Assembly (NCBI GenBank): GCA_964030475.1
Contig: CAXIPT010000002.1
Location: 640,138 to 704,137 of the forward strand
Origin: Tethya wilhelma
Taxonomy: Eukaryota; Porifera; Demospongiae; Tethyida; Tethyidae
Direction of reading: 5' to 3'
Length of the DNA stretch: 64,000 bases
A program made the translations under genes and the position numbers. Below, piece by piece: positions 12,303 through 21,762 of the stretch (positions are counted from its first letter, which is position 1; each line of letters starts with the position of its first letter). The notes under the pieces were generated by a model, which saw only the letters and a program-made list of their open reading frames with translations, ran no database searches and was not told where the DNA came from.

Positions 12303-12399
12303 CTCTGTTGCCACAATACCCAGTTTGACCGTGAATTGATGTGATTGCATGTGGGGCACATGCGTCTAGTATGCATGACGCATGGGGTTGAGATGAGAG
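12303..12399 (+). repeat. unit end block, copy 1, with two hairpins
   Basis: 97 bases repeated at 14279-14375. It contains the double hairpin described for unit 1 and ends GTTGAGATGAGAG immediately before the start block of unit 2. Confidence 0.8.
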
Positions 12400-12632
12400 A
12401 TGTATTTTCTATCGTTTGAACGCAGTGAATTAGATGGAAAAATAGCTCTCATCGTTGCCAAGAATGCGCATGCGTGTCATGCTGTGTGTTGCTGCAATCT
12501 GATTGGCTGCAGTTTGGTATTTAAGGGGTAAATAGTTACTCCAGTGGCACTCTCGGCAACTATGGCAACGGACAGGCAGTCCTGGTAAATTTTCTACCTT
12601 TAATGTGGAGGTATTATATGTGTTACCTCTGA

Positions 12633-13738
12633 TATATATGTTCCGCGCATTTTAACGATTTGCGCAATTTGCAAATTGCGCAACGCATTTTGGAAATCGT
12701 CAAAATGCGCACGCATTTTGCAAATTGCGCAATTTTGTGCGCAGTTTGCAAATTGCGCAATTTAGTTGCGCAAACTAGGAACGACCTATACCAGTTGCGC
12801 AATTTGGAAACTATTGAAAGAAGGTTTATAAAAAGAACTGTAGTCTTACAGCCTGTCAGGTAGGGCATAGCCTGCATGCAGTATTTTTAATGTTGCATGA
12901 TCTGTCTGCAGTGTGCCAGTGCCAGTAGTCCTTTCTATTAGACTAGTATTACATCCTAGTATTACATGTTCAGCTAACTTGACATGCATGTATGCAGCAG
13001 ATCTCTGTTCATAGCTCTTGAAGTTGACATACCTCTTCATCAACAGCATGCATCTGCAAAACCTTAGTCTTATTCAATGACCTACTGCATGTACCTGATA
13101 TGATTCTCTTGAAAGTCAGTATGTACTTTACATCTAGCGTTCCAATCATTAGTCTTGTATGTCTTCAGGCTAGTATAGCTATACCTGTCAATTGTTATAC
13201 AAGATTAGAAAGCCCTTGTGTTCTCTATACTGACCTCACAATCACATTGAGTATGCATATTTCAATTGAATGACTTGCACTGATGGATATCTAGTGTTTC
13301 TGTCTTGCTTGGCATAGTCAGACAGGACAATGTTCCAAGAACTGCATGAGGTTACCCACAACACCCTTCTGTTGGGAACCGATTTCAATAGAGGCTTACA
13401 AATTATAGAGCTGCATGTATGCATGTAAAGCTATCCCCTACACAGACCTGACAGGCAGACAGTGTAAGCTTGCTATCCATATCTCATGGCTTCAAAAGTT
13501 CACTAATAAGCACTTATAGTACAAGGTTAATGTGAGTAGAGGGTTGGCTTTGTGGCTGCACTGTTTGCTGTTGCGCAATTTGACATGCGCAAATTAAACA
13601 CTACGCAGTTTGCAAATTGCGCAGTGCTCTTGCGCATTTTAGGAATAATTCAAAATGCGTGCGCATTTTAAAAAAATCCAAAATGCGCTGCGCAATTTGC
13701 AAATTGCGCAAATTCTCAAAATGCGTGGAACATATATA
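12633..13738. mobile_element. non-autonomous TIR element with subterminal GCGCAA repeats
   Basis: The ends are inverted copies of TATATATGTTCCRCGCATTT. About 150 bases at each side are filled with direct and inverted copies of a GCGCAATTTGCAAATTGCGC-like palindrome and of AAAATGCGC, a dense subterminal array typical of transposase-binding sites. The middle (about 12.85-13.55 kb) has no recognisable gene. TATA at both edges would fit a TA target. Confidence 0.7.
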
Positions 13739-14151
13739 CTGTAGTTGGTATGTTGTTTACATACTTCTCTTACGATGATGTGTCTGTGTACATCCCACAC
13801 TGCTTTTGAGTTACTCTCTGCAGCTCAGGCGATTCGATCTGTGAGGTGTGTTTGGACCCTTGGTCCTTGGCCGTGACTAGGCCTTGGAAGAGGCCCGTCA
13901 ACAGCAGCTCTTCAATCCGTGGATGAACAATATTAACATGTATTTTTTGTGTGTGTGTCTTACTCTTATGCGGCTTGGGAGGCTCGTATTTTTCTGTTGG
14001 TTTTCCTCTCTTTTCTTTCCTACATGGTTTTTGGAGAGGTTTTCCCCTGAGTATGCTGGCCACATGCTCTAAATCCTCAAGTTATCATTCTGTTTGGCCC
14101 CTCCCACTTATTATTTGTGGATGTTAATTGATTGTTGTGTGCAGTGCATGC

Positions 14152-14154
<3 letters not shown>

Positions 14155-14222
<68 letters not shown>
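14155..14222 (+). repeat. (TG)n microsatellite
   Basis: Nearly pure TG dinucleotides over about 65 bases. All reading frames across it (Val-Cys or Thr-His runs) are artefacts. Confidence 0.95.
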
Positions 14223-14223
<1 letters not shown>

Positions 14224-14461
14224 GTTTTGTGTGTGAGATTTTTGTGTGTTTGTTTTACTGCTCTTTTCTTGTCCCCGCCTCTGTTGCCACAATACCCAGT
14301 TTGACCGTGAATTGATGTGATTGCATGTGGGGCACATGCGTCTAGTATGCATGACGCATGGGGTTGAGATGAGAGCAAAATGTTCTCAATTTACAGTTGT
14401 CCATGTAGTGCCAAAATAATAATGGATCATACCTGCACTCAATCTACTATGATATTCTCAC

Positions 14462-16149
14462 CTGGGTCAGTGTGGGATGCTCCGGCCACTCAATCAGTAG
14501 CTCTTGCAGTCGTGTCCTCAGATCTGACAATATAGGGAAAACTCTGCAACTCTCAGACACAAAGGCATCTTTGTAAAGATTCAAAGTCCTGTAAAGAAAC
14601 AGTAAACAAGTTACCATCAGAGCTAGAGCATTATCATCAACCAGACAGTACCAAGATAAAAACAATACCTATATTCAGAATTAGGCTGACTCTCTATTGA
14701 TGACAGCAAGCCACTGCACATTTGAATGTGGGCCCCAAGTAAAGAATAGTCATAGTGCAACCCTAGGAAGAAAGAGAAAAAAGCAAGACGGTAAAAAAAT
14801 TCTTGATGTATATACTCACGAATTGCATAATAACCTGGGAGAGTCTGTCCAGCTAGTGAAACTAGCCTACTTGCCAGAGAGTAGGAGTTCTTTACAAGAG
14901 AAGCTGATGGACAAAGTTTGCTGCTAGCTGCTTTGTTGAACAATAAAAAGTGAGTGTTGATGATCTGTTCCATTTCAAGCACAGAGAACTCTACAGTCTG
15001 ATCGTCTCCATCAGGCTCAAGGCTCTCTTCCACGCTAATGTCACTTTGGCCATTTTCATCATCCTCACCAAACTGTCTGTCGTAAGAAGGAAACATGGCC
15101 TCCAGTTGAGCTTCTTCCTCGCTGGTCTCTGATTCAGTGATCAGGTGTGTTTTGGACTTGTAGCGATAAAGGCTTTCTTCTTCTTGAGACTTTCTCTTGG
15201 CTCTCTCCTCAGCACTGATCCACAGCTGCCAACAGTGGTACAATAGGTCACTCACTTCTGACAGCAGAGGGGGTCTCAGGGTGGGGGAGGTGAAGAGGAA
15301 GGTGCCAGCTGCATCTAGGGCTACTTGGATCATCCTATCATACACATCAGTTCAGTAGGGTATTATTGATGGCATACAGCATGTGCAGGAGTCATTCATG
15401 AGAGTCAACTAACTTACAATTTCAATACAGAATCCTCCTCTTTGGCAACTAGACCTATAAAAAACAATCATAAATTTTTATATCGAATTTACAGACACAA
15501 TATACACACATAGGAATATAAGCAGAATCACTATTATATACATTCATATGGTCACATTACATTTATATTTCCAACCTTTGATTCCACTCCTGATGAGTAT
15601 GAGGAGAGAAGAGATGTACTCAAGCTGAGAGCAACTACCTCTCTGATAGGATGTCACAGTGGTGGCAGCTTCAAGAAGAGCTCTCTAGAAAAATAATAGC
15701 ACTATCAACTGCCACATAGGTGTAATATAACCATGCCTACCATACCTGCCTACATTTCTTGAATACTGCTATGGAACTCATCCCAGATAACATCTGTGAG
15801 TGTAGAAATAAAGTACATGAATTAACTATGTCTTTAGATTTTGTTATAGTAAGCAAAGCATGATTGTCATGAATAGTCCAACTCCAAATCACTGTTAGTC
15901 CAAACACAGTACCTGTGTCAGTGCCATGGTGAAAGGCTCAGTGACATCAGAGTATTCCTCGTATTCCTTTTGTAGTTTCCTCACAGAGGCAGACACAGCC
16001 TGCTTCCAGGCTGAGTGTCGTCTAAGAGTGAGAGATAGCTGCTCATCAGGCTCACCCTGAGCAAGCACCTCTGTGAGCAGGGACTGGACTTTCTCAGGAG
16101 CACACAGAGTGGACATCAGATCAACACATGTGTTTGTGAGCACAGGGTA
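14462..16149 (-). CDS. MDN1: midasin (AAA ATPase of ribosome assembly), partial
   Basis: Seven minus-strand exons with GT-AG borders and matching phases: 16149-15913, 15793-15746, 15684-15576, 15454-15418, 15334-14820, 14762-14669 and 14588-14462, about 389 residues. Midasin is the giant dynein-like ATPase that remodels pre-60S ribosomes in the nucleus. Family signs are the EEESLYRYKSKTH stretch followed by an acidic, Ser/Glu-rich region with MFPSYDRQF, and the later LLIEWPEHPTL segment; these belong to the long linker C-terminal to the six AAA modules. None of the AAA or MIDAS parts is present. Upstream exons were not found between 16.15 and 20 kb, and downstream the sequence runs into the repeat units, so the gene either has long introns or is a fragment. 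Coding frames are undamaged. Confidence 0.72.
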
Positions 16150-16927
16150 CTGAGAAATTGAAAATAGAGAAACAAAACGTCATATAAAAGATCACAGTGT
16201 CAGCTTAAAATTCTAACTCTTTTGANTTTCATTCGAACCATCTCACAATTCTGCTCTTCAACATAAAACTTCAGTCAAATCAAAATGATTCGTACAAACT
16301 CTGGGCTATTCTGTGTTGGTTTCTTTCATCTCAGACTTCAATCTTCACAAACTAAGCCATCCAACAATGGCCATTCCTTCACAATTCAAAATTCAACTCA
16401 AAAATAAAGTTTTAGACAAGTCAAAAGTATTCGTACAAACTGGGCTATTGTGAACAAGTTTCTTCCATCTCACACATTATAAAATTCCCTCTTTAATGTA
16501 AGGTTTTAGTAGTTCACAAAACTTAGGGATATGATCAGAAAATTAATTTGCCTTCTAATTGAGCAACTCGCACGCATGAGATAGCCAATCACCTTCTAAA
16601 CTTTCTTCTAAAAATATCAGGGAAAAACAAAACAAAAAAATGGGGATATTAGTCAAGCTCTTCTGGCAAGATTTAGAACAAGAAAGATGTATTTTCTTTT
16701 TTAGGTACGCGGTAGGATTACGTCATTGCGCGCATGTGCATTTCGCAAAGTTTCGTTGGTCCTTGGTTGATGGTACACATGAGATCATTTGAAAATTGGA
16801 ACTAGGTCGTTGGTCAAAGGTAAGAGTGAGATTATGCATGCGCGTGCATTTCTAATATTATTGGGAAGCTCAGAGAAATGAGCAGCTGGGACAAATTTTC
16901 CCAATTGGCAAAGCAGCTGAAAGAACA
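16150..16927. other. repeat-rich gap, one N
   Basis: Two reversed copies of a TTCGTACAAACT motif (about 16287 and 16430), shared with 1.7, 2.4 and 3.9 kb, lie here. A single N at about 16226 sits where sequence character changes. No midasin exon was identified. Confidence 0.45.
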
Positions 16928-17392
16928 ATGCTAAAATGTCTGAAAAGAACCCACCATTTCCATGGCAATGACTATTATAAAGACCATTTAATGGACTTTG
17001 TCGAGGGATGGCCTGTGTTCACAGGCAGAGAATTGAAGCCATCTAACAAGCAAGTCCTGGCAGCAATAGACTCCATGAAGAAGTGTCTGATCAGATTTTC
17101 AGCATTCTTTAAGACTCCTGAGAGGGCACAAGAATGTGCAGTAGAACAAGCATGTAGGCAAAGTGAAAAGCCGTCTGGTCAGAAAAGAAAGCAAGCAGAC
17201 AAATTAAAGCCAGCACCCAAGAAGAGGAAGGTAGTCACACCTGAGATGGAGGAGTGGCAAAAGAGGGATGCTGCTTGCATGAAACGTCATTCATTATTCA
17301 TTTTAAGTAAAGTTAGCAAGAATTCAGACCTGGTTATGCAGCTAAAAACATCAACAAAGCAGCAAGTTAGTTGTCAGTGGCCACCCTGTTAG
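16928..17392 (+). CDS. unknown protein fragment with SV40-like NLS
   Basis: A 154-codon frame. The N-terminal part (LKRTHHFHGNDYYKDHLMDF) is not recognised; residues about 85-105 are strongly basic and include PAPKKRKVV, close to a classical nuclear localisation signal. There is no visible DDE, zinc-finger or membrane motif. Upstream bases (about 16860-16927) continue with coding-like character (an EMSSWDKFSQLAK type reading with the ATG inside), so the true start may be in an earlier exon. It could be the N-terminal piece of a transposon protein. Confidence 0.35.
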   Translation: MLKCLKRTHHFHGNDYYKDHLMDFVEGWPVFTGRELKPSNKQVLAAIDSMKKCLIRFSAFFKTPERAQECAVEQACRQSEKPSGQKRKQADKLKPAPKKRKVVTPEMEEWQKRDAACMKRHSLFILSKVSKNSDLVMQLKTSTKQQVSCQWPPC

Positions 17393-17524
17393 TAGCACCA
17401 GTTATCAAGGTATCGTACGTACGTGGTCTTCAAGTTTTCTCATTCACGTGAGGATTTTTACTTAGTCCACATGTAGGAGCTATTTTAAACCAATGCTATC
17501 AGATATATTAACCTTGAAGGTTGG

Positions 17525-17775
17525 GTCTGACCACCAGTGGAGTTTGCGTGGGGGTTTATTCATGAATCCATTGGTGGTATCAATGCTAGCTGCTTGATTG
17601 GCTCTGAACGACAGACAAGGAGCCTAGCAAATGATACTTACTTTTCTGAGTTCATTATGCACAACATATTTCCTGAGGAGGCTGGTACATACTTTTGTAG
17701 GGCATTTGTCCCTCCATATGATGATTTAGAACTACGTATGACAGTTAGTCCAAAATTTGGACAGATTATTGTCCA
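17525..17775 (+). CDS. Ig-like domain exon
   Basis: After an acceptor (GACCACCAG) the open frame carries the second half of an immunoglobulin V/I-type fold: an ASCLIGS strand, then FPEEAGTYFCRAF, the D/E-x-G-x-Y-x-C signature around the distal disulphide cysteine, followed by LELRMTV as the closing strand. A donor (ATT then GTAAGT) follows at about 17776. Such domains act in cell-surface recognition. No signal peptide or transmembrane exon was linked nearby, so it may be an isolated or decayed exon. Confidence 0.4.
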
Positions 17776-17989
17776 TTGTAAGTTATAGTGTGGATGTGGA
17801 AATTATAAGGAGTTTGTGTGTTGGGTGGTTTCCATGGAGCTTGTAACTTGAGTATAGTGCATGTGGTTATATTGTATACTCTCAATAATTACACGTACGG
17901 TACATGTATACGTACACACGACATGCACATACACATGTGCACACAGCATTGAGCTTCGTAGACTTGATAGAAGTAGCAGGTGATATACG

Positions 17990-18230
17990 TAGTAAAACTT
18001 TTTACTAGTATTGTTTAGTCTCAACATTAATTTTGTCATCCTAATTGTAAATGTTCACCATTTGTCATGCATTGTATGTCTATTTGTCGCATACGTAGTG
18101 TAAAATATACTCATTGGAGACTAAGAGTCCCTTTTGGGAAGTTAATCACCTGCTCCTCCACTCTCACTTGTACTCTGGTGTAAGTGAGTGACCTCCTTAT
18201 CCCCTCATCACAAAGAGGGCGATAGGTGTG
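17990..18230 (+). repeat. tandem duplication, copy 1
   Basis: The block with TTGTCGCATACGTAGTGTAA and ATACTCATTGGAGACTAAGA, followed by a CTCCTCCACTCTCACTTGTA stretch, recurs at 18830-19160, where copy 2 is split by about 150 extra bases. The coding-like segment downstream of it is duplicated as well (18228 and 18535). Confidence 0.65.
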
Positions 18231-18491
18231 TTTCAACAGCAGCTCATTCATGTTCGTAACGGTTGCATATCTGATGATCCCGAACACCTACCGTTCGTGA
18301 AAGTGGGTATGGCCAACTTCTACTCAACTGGCCATCATTTGGATCACTACCAGTCTCTGCGTGGTACAAGCAAGGTGGAAGCTGTCCATTCGATACTGGA
18401 TCAAACCTTCTACTCGCAGCGTGGGATTGGTGCTGATGTCTTTTATGCACAGTTAGCATGGTGGATTCTTGGTTACAACCGTTGTTGTTAA
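18228..18491 (+). pseudogene. transposase-like fragment, copy 1
   Basis: An 87-codon frame reading LPFVKVGMANFYSTGHHLDH and then RGTSKVEAVHSILDQTFYSQ..GIGADVFYAQLAWWILGYNR. The RGTSk-E-H...NR spacing resembles C-terminal parts of repetitive transposase-like proteins of invertebrates that end in 'RGTs.lE.fH'; the exact superfamily is not recognised. It has no start context, and a shorter second copy follows, so it is treated as a decayed fragment. Confidence 0.4.
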
Positions 18492-18534
18492 TGTAGCATA
18501 TCCACTGGTGACTAAGAGGATTATTGGTGTGTTT

Positions 18535-18660
18535 CAGTAACAGCTTGTGCATGTACGCAATGGATGCATATCAGATAATCCACAGCACCTCCCTTATGTG
18601 AAAGTTGGTACAGTAAACTTTCACTCGACTGGACATCATCTGGACCACTATAGGCCTAAT
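18535..18660 (+). pseudogene. transposase-like fragment, truncated copy 2
   Basis: Repeats the first half of 18228-18491 (VHVRNGCISDNPQHLPYVKV, then FHSTGHHLDHY) after a TAA codon. It ends abruptly where the RGTSK part would begin. Confidence 0.45.
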
Positions 18661-18829
18661 ATATGGTTTACTTGTTGACTACACAGAAAGTAATTGTCCT
18701 CTCCAAGTCAAAATGACCATGAATTTTATGCTTCGAGTGACATATATTGAGCACACACTCTCACTAGTTCTATCAGGTAAAGAGGCATTTAGCAGACTTA
18801 TTCAAGTACTCATTTCTGATCATATACAC

Positions 18830-19160
18830 ATGTAGTAAAACTTTTACTGGTATTGTTTGTCTCAACATTAATTTGTCGTCCTAATTTTCACCATTAATCA
18901 TCTTTGTATGTCTATTTGTCGCATACGTAGTGTAAAATATACTCATTGGAGACTAAGAGTACCTTTTGGGAAGTTTATGCTGCACTGCACTATACTTAGA
19001 AATTAGAATATTAACAGTAACTGTTGTACTTGGAGTTCGAATTAGTGCCGATAAGTTTGAGCTTACTGGTTTTTTTAATCATATCATTGTTTTGCTAAGA
19101 CTTGTAAAGTAAAGCACATATATCCACCTGCTCCTCTACTCTCACTTGTACTCTGTAAGT
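18830..19160 (+). repeat. tandem duplication, copy 2
   Basis: Diverged copy of 17990-18230, with an insertion of about 150 bases before the CTCCTCTACTCTCACTTGTA part. Confidence 0.6.
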
Positions 19161-20690
19161 GAGTGTACTAGCCGTTGATAACTAGCTGTTGATCTTGCCA
19201 ACCAGTTCAAAAGATTCCAAGTAATTGTTGTCCCAGGGGTTATTGGGGTCGTGGGACTCATATGCAAACTAAAGTGCCACCTGCAATAAATAAATTCTGT
19301 AGCATTGGATAAATATAGAGGCCATGATTACCAGCTTGGACGGTAGAATTACAAGAATTCTATAATAATTATTTAAACTCACTTCTAGATACTTCACCTA
19401 GAGTACAAATCGGACCTATTCAAAAAAGAGTGAGATCCTCTCCCTCATCAAAGAAATGCAAAGGGAGGCTCTGTGTAGCACTGTCAGCATCATCAGAAGA
19501 CATTTTGCTAAGCAGCAGGAAATGACAAGGAAGGGCCTCAAATATTATATTTATGGTAAGAAATGAAGAGAATCAAGTGGTGGATCAACCACTTACCAGA
19601 GAGGCGAGATTAAATTTTAGTGGTAAAAGTAGTAGTCATGTGCCGAAATTGAGACATGCCTTGTTCCAATGCTTTTTACCGCACTGCCCATTCCTACACT
19701 ACTTATTTTTTTGAAATTTTTACTACTTGTTATCATTATAACCTATAATACAAATACCGTATAGCGGGAAATTTNACACATGGCTCACCATAGTTCATGG
19801 ACTTTCATTCCAAAGTTTCACAGCAACATAGATTTTCCTAAAACAATACTTGATTAAATTCACATCAAAAACTATACAGATGTAACACATTGTGCTGGTA
19901 TATGACGGTCACAAATCTTACTTTTTGCATTAGCTAGGTTTATTTTCTTGATTTTTTTGGATTAAAAGTTGTTGCTTGCTTGTGAGCTGCTCTTTTTTGT
20001 GACAAAACCCGTCTTGTTTGTGAGATCTATATTTGGGAGCACTCTGAAATGTGAAGAGAAAAAGGTGAATTTGTGAACTATTTGCCGGTGCCTGGCATGA
20101 CTGATCACAGAGAGTTGTTCCCAACTCAGTAATATAAAGCTCTGGCACAAATTCTAGAATATTGTGATCTCTGGGAATACTTTTAAGAGGTATTAATCAA
20201 ACTTGAGAAAGCTCTACAAACAGCTTTTAGTATCATTATCACTCTCACTCAGATAGCCATAATATATCAGTATTGACTTACAAAAAGAACTCACCGTTGT
20301 TCATAGCATTAAGCAGTGACTGTGACTCTCAGTCTGGAGTAGTTCAACCTTCTGTTTAACTACTATACTCCTGCTGGATCTGCCTCTTAACAGCTAGATT
20401 GTCTCTGCAGAGCTCTGCCAAAACCTGTCTCTCAATTTTTTTCAAATTTGTTGGTCATGTGACCTCCATTGGGCTGCACATGTTTAGACAAGTTTGAGAT
20501 GTGTGCAAAACAAAGAACACTACTTTAGACAAGATTAAGATTTTTTTAAAAAAAAAGATAGAAGTAAGACACTTTAGCATAGTCTTAAAATATTCAGATA
20601 CTTTATACCAAATTTTATATGATATTACTTGGCATTCTCTAGGAAATTGCTACACGATTTAGACCTTTTTCAGATATCATTCATATAAAA
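19161..20690. other. no gene recognised; one repeat arm and one MITE end
   Basis: 19628-19735 is an inner arm of the inverted-repeat family that dominates 45-62 kb (GTCATGTGCCGAAATTGAGA ... TACCGCACTGCCCATTCCTA). A lone MITE end (ACCGTATAGCGGGAAATTT) at about 19757-19774 stops at an N. The minus-strand frame at about 19503 (MSSDDADSATQS) is too short to call. Confidence 0.45.
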
Positions 20691-20698
20691 CCCTCCAG

Positions 20699-21333
20699 TA
20701 GCATGTACAATTGCAAGCCAGAAGAGGGAGGAAGAGGCAAGATAGTAATTAAGTACAGAAACAGAGTGGGTATGAAAGCTGACAAACTAAGAAAGGTAGG
20801 CAATGTAACAATGTACATGTGCCAACAAGAAATTATTAAATATTGTTTTCAATGCACAGGCTGCAAGGCAATTCCTGATATTGAAACAAACTAAGGTACT
20901 ATGTGAATATCAATATGGTTAACAGACACGTTCACTATTTGCCACATTACAGGTTTCAATAGTAATAAAAAATGAGGGTCAAGTGACACAGGATAACAGA
21001 AATCCACCAATTAAAGTCTCTCAGAGTAAAACAGCTATAATAAGGAAAATAATTCAACACTCTCAGTTGGTATGTACTACATTATTATAACTATCACTGT
21101 ATTAGTGTAATGCAATACTCTGAATAGGGAAAAAACGTAAGCGATGTGAAACATGCAGTGGGTGTGTATCTGATTGTGGACAGTGCAAGTTTTGTAACGA
21201 TAACCCACATTATGGAGGTCCTGGAAGGAAAAGACCAATATTGTGTATAAAGAGAGTGCATCCAGCTACAAAACATTATGTGTGGCACAATCAACCTCAA
21301 CTTACTCTGTGGCAAGAGTACGATATGAGCTGA
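20699..21333 (+). CDS. CXXC zinc-finger protein, partial exons
   Basis: Chain of likely exons: 20699-20797 (donor AAG|GTAGGC), 20862-20897 (CACAG acceptor, AAG|GTACTA donor), 20953-21066 (TTACAG acceptor, donor TTG|GTATGT), then a final exon ending in TGA at 21331-21333. The final exon encodes a clear CXXC zinc finger: KKRKRCETCSGCVSDCGQCK, then FCNDNPHYGGPGRKRPILC and IKR. CXXC domains bind unmethylated CpG in chromatin proteins. The phase of the last junction fits an acceptor just before CGATGTGAA (21142) but not the better-looking one at 21128, so the junction is uncertain. The OTU-like exon interrupted by transposons starts 60 bases after this stop and may belong to the same locus. Confidence 0.5.
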
Positions 21334-21762
21334 GTGCTCCCTCAGTTGTATTGTAACCACTTGCTGTGACAAATTACTTGAACCTTTCAGTTAATACGAT
21401 TACACCACCTCCTAACACTGATGAGTATATCCATGTGTCTTTGTGTCTTCAACAAACAGAACCGTTCCATCTCAGCGTAGTTAAGGCTGACTCAAAAAAA
21501 AAAGTTGCGCGCGCCTCCAGTCGGGGCTATTACATCATTGAATTCCATTGAAACTTAGGGAAATTCCCTGGCGCTAGCGCATACGTAAGCGTTTATAACA
21601 ATTTTGACTTTCGAGCTTGAAGAAGGTGTGAAAAATGGACGAGCTGAAAGAAAGACTAGACAGGGCTGAGGACTAGGCGCGCTGCCCGGAAGAAGCTCTC
21701 TATGAACAATGAAAGTGCAATTATGGAGGTAAGCTTAGAATTTATAAAATAAAATCTGTGTA

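Larger units (their letters stand above)
7448..12399 (+). mobile_element. repeat unit 1, possible Helitron-like element
   Basis: The unit starts with a 194-bp sequence (7448-7641) and ends with a 97-bp sequence (12303-12399). The same start and end bound the next unit, which begins at the very next base. The end block contains two adjacent hairpins: GCATGTG/CACATGC around GGG, and ATGCGTC/GACGCAT around a 10-base loop, placed about 20-45 bases from the terminus. A GATGAGAG terminus is mirrored by CTCTCATC about 45 bases into the start block. Hairpins near the 3' end and head-to-tail tandem copies are known for Helitron/Helentron elements; assignment here is inference. No transposase or helicase gene is present. 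Confidence 0.5.
12400..14375 (+). mobile_element. repeat unit 2, internally interrupted copy
   Basis: Starts with the 194-bp start block (12400-12593) and ends with the 97-bp end block (14279-14375). Its interior is much shorter than that of unit 1 and holds a 1.1-kb TIR element (12633-13738) and a TG microsatellite (about 14155-14222). Downstream, 14376-14461 is the flank of the midasin exons, so the two units together appear inserted into or beside that gene. Confidence 0.5.

Noticed and set aside
7448..12593. LTR retrotransposon with the 194-bp blocks as LTRs
   Set aside because: No target duplication, primer site or polypurine tract; the abutting end block fits a head-to-tail element better.
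14697..15132. Plus-strand frames over the midasin exons
   Set aside because: The minus strand has phase-consistent splice sites and family motifs; these are shadows.
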